A stretch of DNA of 64,000 nt from Armillaria gallica (taxonomy: Eukaryota > Basidiomycota > Agaricomycetes > Agaricales > Physalacriaceae): assembly GCA_037576215.1 (NCBI GenBank), contig JBANDB010000023.1:1-64000 (forward strand), in the 5' to 3' direction. Numbering within the stretch: the stretch's first letter is position 1; the number at the start of each line of letters is the position of its first letter. The notes below the pieces were generated by a model. The model made no database searches, had not been told where the DNA came from, and saw only the letters and a program-made list of their open reading frames with translations. Below, in pieces: positions 21,557 through 34,184 of the stretch. The translations under genes were made by a program, and so were the position numbers.

Positions 21557-22861
21557 AAATTCTAATTTCACTCTCCCCTCTAGTAGTAGTACCTAGGTTA
21601 GTTTCCTTAGGGCCTTATTAATCCGTCCAAGGTTCCAAGGCTCCTTCGGCACCAAGGCCCCTAGGCTCCTTCGATTCATAAGAGGGTTTATGTAAAATAT
21701 ATATTAAATCTAAATTTTACCTGAACTAATACTTTATAGCCCTACGAAAGAGCCCCCTGCCTCTTAAGCGGGGAAAAGGGAAGAGTAGGAAGGGAAGGCA
21801 GGGGAGAAGGCGCCCCACCTTTGGCTTTCCTACGGCAGGCAAAGGCAGGGAACAAGGAATTTACCCTTCACCTTAGGGTAGGCATAGAGTAGGGAGGCTG
21901 TCCTTATTTTAGAGTAGCCTTATTTACTACCCTTCGGCTCCTGCGGAGGAGTAGCCTTATTTACTACAGAGAGTAACCTTCCTTTTTTATTACCTGGAGT
22001 AGCCTAATTACTTTTCTCTCCGTAGGAGGAATCCTAGGGAGTAGACCCCCCCCCCTCCGACTAATTTACTCCTGATAGGAAAGATGAGAAGCCTTCCTAC
22101 GGTAATTATTCCTATTTACTAGTAGGATCTAGAAAGGAATCTTAAAGGAAGGAGGAGTACTCCTAGACTAGGAGGGTTATAAGATGAATAAGGAGGGATT
22201 CATTCCCCCCCCCCCCCCCCCGTAGGGGAGAAGAAAGGGCTTATTATTGTAGAATGTAGGGTTATTACTACTACGTAGAGTTCTACAGTTCTACGCTTCT
22301 ACATAAGGGTAGGGACACTACTACTAGTACTAGTACCCCTAACCTTCCCTGTGCCCCTTATTAATCCTATGGCTTAAAGGTACAGGTAGGGGCTCCTACC
22401 TTGCCCCCTGCCTTTGACCATTAGCCGCCGAAGGACGGCGGGGCAAAGGTACGGGGGCTCCTTCCCTACCTATGCCCCTTATTAATCCGTATGGCTACCC
22501 TAGGAGGAAATAGGCAGGGGGCGAGTACTAATAGAAGGACGGCCATTTATAAAATAATTATAACCCTTGGCCCGACCCGTCCAACCCTAGCCCCGCCCTT
22601 GGCTTTTAGGGCAACCCTAGCCCCGCCCCCTGCCCTTGACAAGAGCCAAGGGCGGGCAAGGGTTGGCTTGACAAGGGCAGGGGGGGGGGGGGGGGGGGGG
22701 GGGAGGGCGAAAGATAGTGTATTGTGTATGCTCTGTCTTTCTTAAATTGAACAAAAGTAAAAAGTATATTATTTTTAATATGGTTTATTTTTATTAAATT
22801 TTCTATTAGGTTTAAAATTTACTTAAGATGAAGATGTAGATAAATAAAGAAAAGAAGATTT
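21557..22861. repeat. GC-rich spacer between trnR and trnL
   Basis: No gene. A mosaic of GC units, CTACTTTTCTC-type AT pieces and poly-C/poly-G. 22563-22710 is a full copy of the CCTTGGCCCGACCCGTCCAA family ending in a long G run. The last 120 bases before trnL are AT-rich. Confidence 0.65.
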
Positions 22862-22938
22862 TACGAGTAAAGAGACTTGAACTCTTAATAATAATGAGTG
22901 CCTAAAACCCACCCGGCTACCAATTTCGGCATACTCGT
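22862..22938 (-). tRNA. trnL: tRNA-Leu (UAG)
   Basis: Acceptor ACGAGTA/TACTCGT, anticodon stem TGGGT/ACTCA, loop TTTAGGC with anticodon TAG, T-arm AAGAG TTCAAGT CTCTT, discriminator A. The variable region is extended, as expected for a class II tRNA. Confidence 0.92.
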
Positions 22939-24397
22939 TTTAGTTTTACAAACTTTATTGAGTCTTATTTTATTGAGTCTTATTATTGCCAGTGCCCCTG
23001 GTCTAGGAGACTTTTTCTCCTACCTGCCTTCCTTCTCTCCGAAGGGTAGTACTCCGAAGGAGTACGTAGTCCTCCTACGGAAGGAGCCGTAGGACCTACC
23101 CATCCGTAGGTAGGATTCATCAGAAGGAGCCTAGGATAGGTCCCCCTGCCTTAGCCGCCTAAGGAGTAGCCGCCGAAGGAAGGCGGGGCATAGGGTAGGA
23201 AGGCAGGCCTACCCTGCCTTCGGAGGCGAGAAACTAATTCAAATTTTATTTATTTTACATTACCTCTCCGTAGGCCTCGCCGTAGGGTACCAAAGCCCCT
23301 TATTAATCCTAGGGCTAGAATTCGTCCTTCCCTGCCCCCCTGCCTGTGACCATTAGCCGCCGAAGGAAGGCGGGGCAAAGGGTAGGGTAGGCAGGCCCCC
23401 GTAGGGGGGGGAGAAGGCGACCGTAGGACCAATTGGACCGTAGGACCGAAGGACACCCTGGGTGAGGGGGCAGGACAGAAGGACCTAGGACAGAAGACCG
23501 AAGGTCCGAAGACCGAAGGAGTAGTAGTCCGAAGGAGGAACTCCTTCTCTTAATAATTACTTCCACCCTCCTAGATCTATGGTATACATAAGGAGAGCCT
23601 GTAGAGTGGGCTAGGTATACCCTCTAACTACCCTCCTAGAGGCAAGTCCTCTACCCTTCCCCCCTCCCCACCTTCCCTTGGCCGGCTCGGGCCTCCTTCA
23701 CCTTGCGGATTCATAAGAGGGCAATAGGGTAGAAGGAGCCCTTCCTTTCATCGTTCTAGAATTCATCACTAATTACTTTAGAGGAGGAGGGCCCTACGGG
23801 TCTTTAGGATTAAAAAAGAAAAAGAAAAATATAGTTAACCTAGTTGATAAAGTTACAAAGTTACAAGTTACATTTTTTTTCCTAAGGGCCGAATTAGGTA
23901 ATATGAAGGAGGAAAAAGAAAAAGTTGTTTATAAAGTTAAAATTTAAATTTAATAATTTAAAATTTTAACTAATACTTGAAGGTATAGGGCCCTCACCTA
24001 CTAGTTGCCTGATAAGTAGCAGTCCTCATACCCTAGGCTCATAAACTCCCTGTGCCCCTTATTAATTCTCCCTCCTTCGCCTTCGTCCCCCCCCCCCCCA
24101 GGGGTCCTAGCCCTAGTCCTCAGGAGAGCTTAGCACGAATTCTAGCCAAAGGGGGCTAGGTTAAAGACAAAGGCAGAGGCCGGAGGTTAGGAGCCTTACG
24201 GGTAGGTGAACTTCTCCTCCTACCTTTGCCCCTACCCCGAATGCGGAAGTCCTTCGGCGGCTAATGGGCTTTGGCAGGGGCGGAAGGAGAGGCGAAGGGT
24301 TCGAAGGGAAGGTAGGAGGGCTAGTAGTCCCCCTTATAAATAGCCCCTAGGCAATTAGTCCTACTAGAAAGTAGGAGGGGAGGGGGAGGGGAGGAAA
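22939..24397. repeat. GC-rich spacer between trnL and trnW
   Basis: No gene. GC blocks at about 23030-23560, 23640-23790 and 24040-24400 are separated by AT-rich islands near 23810-23985. It includes repeats shared with other spacers (TACCCATCCGTAGGTAGGAT, CCAATTGGACCGTAGGACC). Confidence 0.65.
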
Positions 24398-24470
24398 CAA
24401 GAGTGAGGTGACTCGAACACCTACAAATGATTTTGGAGATCACTATACTAACCAATTATACTACACTCTT
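24398..24470 (-). tRNA. trnW: tRNA-Trp (CCA)
   Basis: Acceptor AAGAGTG/CACTCTT, anticodon stem GTGAT/ATCAT, loop CTCCAAA with anticodon CCA, T-arm AGGTG TTCGAGT CACCT. A CCA anticodon formally reads only UGG, yet UGA is used for Trp in nad1, cob and the intron ORFs; see the finding. Confidence 0.92.
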
Positions 24471-25103
24471 AATTTAAAATTTTTATTTTTACTTTTAAGA
24501 TTAAATTAAAGGAAAATAAAGATATAAAAATTTAAAGGTATTAATTATTCCTTTCAAGTTTAGAATTATAATTAGGTTCTAGTCCGTAGTCTTTAAGTCC
24601 GTAGAAGTAGTCCTACCTTCTTTGCCCCCTTATGAATCCTTTCCTAGGGCCGCCCTCCCTGGCTCATTTCCATTTCCATTTAATTTAGGAGGGCACCCCC
24701 CCCCCCCCCCTTTTTTATGTTATGAATCCTTTTAGCCTACCCTCGCCTAGGTAGGAGCCCCCTGCCTTTGCCTTTCAGCCTTAGAATTATTAAGGGGCAC
24801 AGGGTAGTTAGGAGCCGTAGTCCTCCGTAGGAGGACTACGGCGAGGCGTAGGAGGCTTTTATTAAACCGTAGGGAGGGCTAAAAGCGGGGCAAAGGGTAA
24901 GGTAGGAGGATTTATAACTACTCACTCTTATGAATCCTAGGGAAGGTAGAGGAGGTAATTAGTCCCTTTGGGCCTAGTGTCCTTCCTTCGAAATCATAAG
25001 TACTACTAGTAGAGGGGAGGGTGAGGGGTTAAAATAAAAAAGGTTTTTACTTTAACTTTCCCTAATAATTATTAAGTTAGTTCATTTAATTTTTATGTAT
25101 AAA
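24471..25103. repeat. AT-rich and GC-rich spacer upstream of trnW
   Basis: No gene. AT-rich at 24471-24590, then GC blocks 24600-25030 with CCGTAGTCC/GGACTACGG inverted units, then AT-rich to atp8. Confidence 0.6.
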
Positions 25104-25262
25104 TTAAATTTTTTTACTTAATTTAGTAATATAAACTCTTATTACTTGTTGTAAAGTAAATAAAGGTAAAATATATTTAGATAAGATATAAACTATAGCA
25201 AACAATATAAAAAATGAAAATAATAATTGATTAAAGAAAAAAAATGGTATTAATTGAGGCAT
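25104..25262 (-). CDS. atp8: ATP synthase subunit 8
   Basis: Small membrane subunit of the F1Fo ATP synthase stator. The 52-codon ORF starts ATG (25262-25260) and ends TAA (25106-25104). It has the family's invariant start MPQLIPF, one hydrophobic helix (NQLLFSFFILFAIVYILSKY), then ILPLFTLQ and a basic tail VYITKLSKKI, matching the usual length of about 48-53 residues. It lies between trnW and nad6, all on the minus strand, and is AT-rich without GC inserts. The first Met is fixed by the MPQL motif. Confidence 0.95.
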   Translation of the reverse strand: MPQLIPFFFFNQLLFSFFILFAIVYILSKYILPLFTLQQVIRVYITKLSKKI

Positions 25263-25689
25263 GATTTATATTTTATAAAATAAGATTAAGGTTTTATTAG
25301 CTCTAAGTATAAAAATATATTAATCCTACCCTTCCCTCCCCCCCCCCTCTCCGTAGGCCCTCTCCTTCCTACGGAGGACTCGCCGTAGGGAAGGCAGGTT
25401 AGGAAGGACTCCTCCTACCTTTGCCCCGCCTTCCTTCGGCGGCTAATGGGCTTTGGCAGGGGCGGAAGGAAGGTAAGGCAGGCCTTCCTGCGGCGAGGGC
25501 CTTCGGTCCTAGGTCCAATTGGTCCTTCCGTAGGAGGACTACTACTAGTACTACTACTACTACGTACTACTACCCCTTCGGACTACGTAGAGAAGGCGCC
25601 CCGCCTTTGGCTTTTAGGGCAAAGGCAAGGGGGCGAAAAAAAATTTTAAGTTAAAAAAGAACTATCTCTGCTTATTTAAGCTCTTATAA

Positions 25690-26167
25690 TAATTGAAATT
25701 ATAATATAAATGAGATATTGAGAGTATATTAACTAAACTAATATTAATTACAATTGCAATTTATAAATTATTGCCCTCTCCTCCCCCCCCCGTAGGGTCC
25801 GTAGTCCGTAGTCCTACGGAGAGAAGGAGGCCAAACTCGCCTCTCCTCCTACCTTTGCCCCGCCTTCCTTCGGCGGCTAATGGCAAAGGCAGGGGCGGAA
25901 GGAATGAATCCTACCTACGGATGGGAAGGAAGGGTAGGCAGGGAAGGAGTACTTACTCGCCTCGCCTCCTCCTACGGAGGCGAAGGAGCCGTAGGGAAGG
26001 CAGGGTAGGCAGGGAAGGAGGCCGTAGGAAGAAGGCGCCCTTGCTTCCTTAAGAGGGCCTCCTAAGGCCTTAGGAGGGGGTAAGAAAATTTTAAATTAGA
26101 AGTTAGTTATTTAAATATTCTACTCTTTTACTCTTTTAATTATAATCATTTTATTCATTTAATCCTT
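25690..26167 (+). repeat. AT-rich block duplicated from an rnl intron, GC-filled
   Basis: 25690-25774 (TTGAAATTATAATATAAATG ... TTTATAAATTATTG) matches 43921-44001 almost base for base. After a GC insert at about 25775-26079, 26080-26167 (taagaaaatttt, aaattagaagtta, ttaatcctt) matches 44002-44060. At 43.9 kb the two halves are contiguous (ATTATTG followed by TAAGAG), so that copy is the empty site and this one the filled site. Confidence 0.88.
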
Positions 26168-26933
26168 TCCCTTTTATTGTAAATAATTACCCTAATTTTA
26201 GAATAAAAATAAATTTAAAAAAAGTTTAAATAAGTATAAAAAGATAGAGAAATCTTAAATTAAAAAGAGCTAGTAGTCTGTACGGAGAAAGCAGAAAAAG
26301 AATAAAAATTTCACAGTCCCCTCTTATTAATCCTACCTACCTTTGCCCCGCCGTCCTTCTCTCCGTAGGACTACGGACTTCCCCCCCCCCCCCCCCAGGG
26401 GTAGGGGGCGGCTACCCTCAGGAGGGCACAGGCAGAGGGCTCCTTCCCTAGCCTGTGCCCCTTATTAATCCTCCCCTCCTTCGTCCTTCGTCCTTCGTCT
26501 TCCTAGGGGTCCTAGCCCTAGTCCTAGGAGAGCTTAGCACCCCCTAGTAGCCAGGGGAGGGCTAGGTTACAGAAAAAGGCAGTGGCTCCTTCCCTGCGCT
26601 AGGAGGCTCCTTCCTTGCGCTAGGAGGCTCCTACCCTTCCCCTCCCTAGGTCCTACGGTCACCGAGGGTGTCCTCCCCTACGGATTCATAAAAGAGCTTA
26701 GCTCGAATTCTAGCCGCCCCCCCCCCCCCCCCCCCGTAGGGGAGAAGGCGCCCCGCCCTTGGCTATTAGGTATGCCTTCTCCCCCTTCCTTACCTACCCT
26801 ATGCCCGCCTATGGCTTCTAGGTCTAAGGCAGGGGGCGAGGGGAGGGCAGGCCCTTCCTTCCTTCTCGCCGTAGGACCCTACGGGGGGAGGAGGCAAGGA
26901 TTAATAAGGGGCTTTGGTCAGGAGTTTCGCTAC

Positions 26934-27010
26934 CTACGGCTACCTACGGCTACCTACGGCTACCTACGGCTACCTACGGCTACCTACGGCTACCTACGGC
27001 TACCTACGGC
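26934..27010 (+). repeat. Tandem CTACCTACGG array
   Basis: Eight head-to-tail 10-base units GCTACCTACG, each carrying the CCTACGG core. Non-coding, downstream of nad6. Confidence 0.85.
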
Positions 27011-27101
27011 GGTAGGGTCCTTCGGGACCTAGGAGGATGGGGGGGGGGGTTATTTGTAAATTTTTTATAGTTTAAATAAAACGTAAATAAATTTATTTAT
27101 T

Positions 27102-27767
27102 TTATTTTTTAGTTCTAGATATAATAATAGTAGCAAACATAGCTAATAATAATATAACACTTAAAATGATCAATAATACACCGTCTTCTAGGTATAAAGA
27201 GTGACCTAAACTACTTATTTGACTTATTGATGTTATTGTAAGGTCAGAAGTTAAGTTTATATTCTTAGAATAAATATCTAAACCTAAAATGAAGTCTTCG
27301 TACCTATTTTTTGCCAGTGACCCAGACCAAGGGGACCATAAAAATAAAGAATCTATATTATTTAAATAACTTTTATTTATATCAATGAAAAAAGAAGATT
27401 TAATTGGAAGATTAATAAATAAAGGAATAATATTAAAAAAAATAAAAATAAATAAAACTACAATACAAATAGCTAATGGTAAATTTTTGGTAAATTGATC
27501 CCCAGTATCTTGAAGCTCTGAGATTTTAATATCTATCATCATAATTACAAATAAAAATAATACGGCTATTGCTCCTACATATATAATAATATAAGAAAGA
27601 CCTACAAAATTAATACCTATAAATATTAAATACAAAGATGCTTGAACGAAAGTAGCGATTAAAAGAATTACAGAAATTACTGGGTTAATAGAAGTGATAG
27701 TGAATACACTAGTTAAAAGAGTACCCAAAGCTAGAAAATTTAAAAAAAAAGTTGTTGTCATTGTCAT
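27102..27767 (-). CDS. nad6: NADH dehydrogenase subunit 6
   Basis: Membrane subunit of complex I. 221 codons from ATG (MTMTTTFFLNFLAL) to stop, with no frame break. Five hydrophobic segments are visible: residues about 5-25, 28-50 (SINPVISVILLIATFVQASL), 53-77 with the conserved YIIIYVGAIAVLFLFVIMMI that carries the pi-bulge helix, 92-115, and a C-terminal one (GVLLIILSVILLLAMFATII). The linker TGDQFTKNLPLA is typical of fungal ND6. The hydrophilic loop at about 130-190 is somewhat long but has no GC-element signature. Start context is AT-rich; no ribosome-binding motif is seen. Confidence 0.96.
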   Translation of the reverse strand: MTMTTTFFLNFLALGTLLTSVFTITSINPVISVILLIATFVQASLYLIFIGINFVGLSYIIIYVGAIAVLFLFVIMMIDIKISELQDTGDQFTKNLPLAICIVVLFIFIFFNIIPLFINLPIKSSFFIDINKSYLNNIDSLFLWSPWSGSLAKNRYEDFILGLDIYSKNINLTSDLTITSISQISSLGHSLYLEDGVLLIILSVILLLAMFATIIISRTKK

Positions 27768-29883
27768 AGTAAAAAAAATATAAATATATAAATATATATA
27801 TGTATAAAGATAAACAAAATTTAAAGATATCCTGCGTGGCTAAAGAATTAAAAATAAAATTTTTATAATAACCCCAACTCCTTTAATTAGACGACTGCTC
27901 CTATTTTTCCTTTTTAATTAACCTTAGGTTAAAAAGAGTGAGTTCTCCTTGCCCTCCGTCCTTCCTTCCTTTATATACTTAGTAAAGTAGAAGTAGAAGT
28001 AAGAATACGAAGCCTTTCCTTTTTTAACTAGTAGTAGTAGTAGTAGTAGCCACCCTCCCCTGGGGAAGGAGGGTGGAGGACTACTAATTAGGCCTCGCCT
28101 CTCCTACGGTGAAGTCCTTCTACCCTTCGGCTCCCTGCCTGTGCCTTTAAAGGCAGGTCACAGGGTAGGGTAGACGAATTCTAGCACAGGCGGGGCTTTG
28201 GTAAGGAGGCGAGAAAAGAAAATGAAAATTTAAGTTGTCTTTTATTTATACCTAAATTTTATCCTATTAAAGTCTAAAAAGGAAGAAGTAAAGGTTTCTC
28301 CTCCTTCGCCTCCTCCCCCCCCCCCCCCCCGTAGGAAGGACCCCCCCCCCCCCCCCCCCCCGTATTCGGGTAGGGGGGAGGAGAGTCTTAATTTGTAGGT
28401 AAAGCTAAATTAGCTAGTATAAGGAGTAAAATATAGCAAATTACGCTCTATCTATTATAAATATTTAATTAACCCTTGCCCCGCCCCCCTGCCCCCCCCC
28501 TGCCCTTGTCCAGCCAAGGGCGGGGCAAGGGTTGACCAGAGCCAAGGGCGGGGCAAGGGTTGGCTGGACAAGGGCAGGGGGCAGTAGAATTCTTTTCTTT
28601 AAATTTAGTACAGTTTTTTAATTAAACCTGATAGTTAAAGTAAAGTATAAAATATCGAAAATATATTTTATTTATTGGCCTGCACCCACTCTCTCTTATG
28701 AATCCGAAGGGTAGGCTCTAATTACTCTCCGTAGGACTACGGACTCGCCCCCCTGCCTTTGCCTAAAGCCAAAGGATTAATAAGGGGCAAAGGGTAGGGT
28801 AGGCAGGGTAGGCAGGGAAGGCAGGACTACAAAGGTCTTTATAATAATTGATGAAAGGATTTAAAAATAAAATTAATAACATAAAACCGTTCCTATCTTC
28901 TTAATCAAAATATTTAAAAAGACTAAGGCTAGGTTTAAGGTTGTAGGTTTAACCTAGAAAATTGGAACTGGAACTGAAAGGAGAATAAAATTTTTATTTA
29001 TCCTATCTAATTTTCAGTTTAGTAAGGATGACTTTGCATTCTAACTCTTTTTGTTTTTAATCTTTCTCCTCTCCTAGGACCTAGGGCCGTAGGACGAATG
29101 CGACCTAGACGATTGTGACCTAGGACCAATTGGACCGAAGGAGCCCCCCCCCTACCTGGAAGCCCTAGGATTAATAAGGGCATAGGGTAGGGTAGGAACC
29201 ACCACCCAGCCTTGCCTGTAACAAAGCCCCGCCTATGGTTAATAGGGCACCTTACCTTCCCCCTTCCTTCCTACGGAGGCCTCTCCTACGGATTCATAAG
29301 AGAGCTTCGCTCGAATTCTAGCAAAGGATTAATAAGGGGCAAAGGTAAGGAGGCGAGGCAGGGGAGGATTAATAAGGGCACAGGGTCATATAGGAAGGGA
29401 AGGAGCCTGGGGTTTGCTTCCCCTACTGCTAGTAGTGAAGAATCCTAGGGTAAGCGGCCTTCTGAAAAAATAAAAAAATTTTTTTTAGAGGAATAGTCGC
29501 CTCCTCCTCCCCCCCCCTACCCTATGCCCGCCTATGGCTACTCCTTCGGCGGCTAAGGCAGGGGGCGAGGCGAAGGGGGGAGTCCTCCGTAGGAAGGAGA
29601 AGGAGCCGAAGGGTAGGACCAATTGGGCAGTAGAACCGTAGGAAGGAGGGCATACGGCAGGGGAAGATTAATAAGGGGCAAAGGATAAAATAATAAATAA
29701 AAAAAGAATTTTGCCGAAGGAGCCGAAGGAGCCGAAGGAGCCGAAGGAGCCGAAGGAGCCGAAGGAGCCGAAGGAAAGTTATAATTTAAAATTATAAATA
29801 AATTTTAATTATAATATATTTACTTTAAAATAAATAAAATTTTCAAAATTAATTATTATATGTTTAAGTTAATTTTTTATAAC
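27768..29883. repeat. Spacer between nad6 and trnD
   Basis: No gene found. AT-rich at 27768-27950, then alternating GC mosaics (28035-28210, 28295-28380, 28472-28585, 28690-28830, 29075-29450, 29500-29680) and AT islands. 29712-29776 is a perfect tandem of seven GCCGAAGGA units. Confidence 0.65.
29712..29776 (+). repeat. Tandem GCCGAAGGA array
   Basis: Seven exact 9-base units in an AT-rich context upstream of trnD. On the minus strand each unit reads TCCTTCGGC, a UUCG tetraloop core. Confidence 0.88.
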
Positions 29884-29956
29884 CGAGCCCTTCCAGATTC
29901 GAACTGGGACCACCCTAATCGACAATTAGGTACTCTACCTATTAAGCTAAGGGCCC
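29884..29956 (-). tRNA. trnD: tRNA-Asp (GUC)
   Basis: Acceptor GGGCCCT/AGGGCTC (one G-U), anticodon stem CCTAA/TTAGG, loop TTGTCGA with anticodon GTC, T-loop TTCGAAT, discriminator G. Confidence 0.93.
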
Positions 29957-32696
<2,740 letters not shown>

Positions 32697-33063
32697 TTGG
32701 AGTATATCGTCAAATATCTTCTTGTTCTTGTTCTTGTTCTGGTTCTGAGTTATTACTAGAAAAGAAAAGAAAAGAAGCCCCTATCTTTATAAGGTTAGAC
32801 CTTAGTAGGGTGAGGTGGGGGGATTCCTCTACCCCCTTTCCTTCTCTCCTACGGACTACGGACCCTCCCCACCTGGGGGGGGAAGTCCTACGGCGAGAAG
32901 GCAGGGGGGGGGGGGAGGAGTCAAAAAAAATAAATATATTGATATATTATTTATAGTAGGGCTACCCCCTAAAAAAAAGAAATATAGAGATATAAATTTT
33001 AATAGTAGGGCTACCCTAAAAAGATAATTATAGGAATATATTTCTTTATAAATAAATTAATAA
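32697..33063. repeat. Short spacer between atp9 and trnY
   Basis: Contains a TTCTTG/TTCTGG microsatellite just after atp9, a GC block at 32830-32925 with a long G run, and two near-repeats around AGTAGGGCTACCC (32955 and 33005). No gene. Confidence 0.6.
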
Positions 33064-33147
33064 GGGCAGGTGATCCGATTGGTAATGGTGATTCTCTGTA
33101 AAAGAATTGGTTAATAACCGTAAAAGGTTCGATTCCTTTACTGCTCA
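33064..33147 (+). tRNA. trnY: tRNA-Tyr (GUA)
   Basis: Acceptor GGGCAG pairs with CTGCTC, anticodon stem ATTCT/AGAAT, loop CTGTAAA with anticodon GTA, extended variable arm (GGTTAATAACC), T-arm with TTCGATT, discriminator A. The long variable arm is usual for fungal mitochondrial tRNA-Tyr. Confidence 0.93.
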
Positions 33148-34184
33148 AAAATAAAAAAAAATTTTTTTAAGAAATGCAAGCAGTTAATATTAAATTAAAT
33201 GTCATACCTAAAAAAAAAACAACTAAACTCTTTCTATTTTATTATTTATAAACTTCTCCTAAACTCACCTTAGTTTTATAAGTAAGTAATAGATTTTCTA
33301 CTAGTAATTACCTTGAACCGACAATATAGTTAACTCCCTCAGGTTTGGCTACTTCTACCTTACTGTAGAAGGAATCATTTCTCCTCCTTCGCCTCCTCCC
33401 CCCCCCCCCCCTGCCTTCTCGCCGTAGGACTTCCCCGCATTCGGGGTAGGGGGGAGGGTCCGTAGGCAGGGTAGGAGGAAGGTTTATTTCCTAATCGAAG
33501 GCCCTAGAAAGGATTCAATTCTTTTCTTTAAATATTAACTTTTAAATCATAAGTAAGTAAATATAAATAGAAATATATTAAAATTTCTAAAATAAACTAA
33601 CTTATTTTTTTAGTTCTTAAACTAAAATTTATTATTTGTGGATTTGAATATTAAAGGGGGGGGTTAATTTAAAAATGAAAATAATCTAAAAAAAAAAGGG
33701 ATAGAGCTATATCTCTATATTAAATTTTTTATATCATAGAAATAGAGAGCTCTTTGTCCTCTGTCGATTTGAATTGAAATAATTAAGGGAGTTTTAATTA
33801 AAATTTATATTAACCCTTGGCCCGACCCGTCCAACCCTAGCCCCGCCTTGGCTTTTAGGGCAACCCTAGCCCCGCCCCCTGCCCTTGACAAGAGCCAAGG
33901 GCGGGCAAGGGTTGGCTGGACAAGGGCAGGGGGGGGGGCAGGGGGGGGAGGGCGATAATAGATCTAAAAAGATAGGGCTGTATTTCTAAATAAAATTTTT
34001 TAGAGTAGAGAGTGGAGAGTGGATATTAAAGTAGTGAAAGGAAAGAAGAAGAGTGGCCTTCGGCCTTCGGCCTTCGCCTACGGCCTACGGCCTTCGCCTA
34101 CGGCCTTCGGCCTTCGGCCTTCGGCCTTCGGTCTTCGGAGAGGTGTATAGTAGATAAAGTCGTCTATTTAAAATTATTTAAAAA
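33148..34184. repeat. Spacer between trnY and rps3
   Basis: Mostly AT-rich, without a gene. GC units at 33380-33480, a full CCTTGGCCCGACCCGTCCAA family copy at 33812-33955, and a tandem CCTTCGG/CCTACGG array at 34052-34140. Confidence 0.65.

Larger units (their letters stand above)
25263..27101. repeat. GC elements and a duplicated AT block between atp8 and nad6
   Basis: No gene. It contains a partial duplicate of an rnl intron block (25690-25774 and 26080-26167) split by a 305-nt GC element. GC mosaics lie at about 25325-25635 and 26330-27040, with a tandem of eight CTACCTACGG-type units at 26934-27010. Confidence 0.7.

Noticed and set aside
29712..29776. CRISPR-like regular repeat
   Set aside because: The units are directly adjacent 9-mers with no spacers, and this is a mitochondrial genome.
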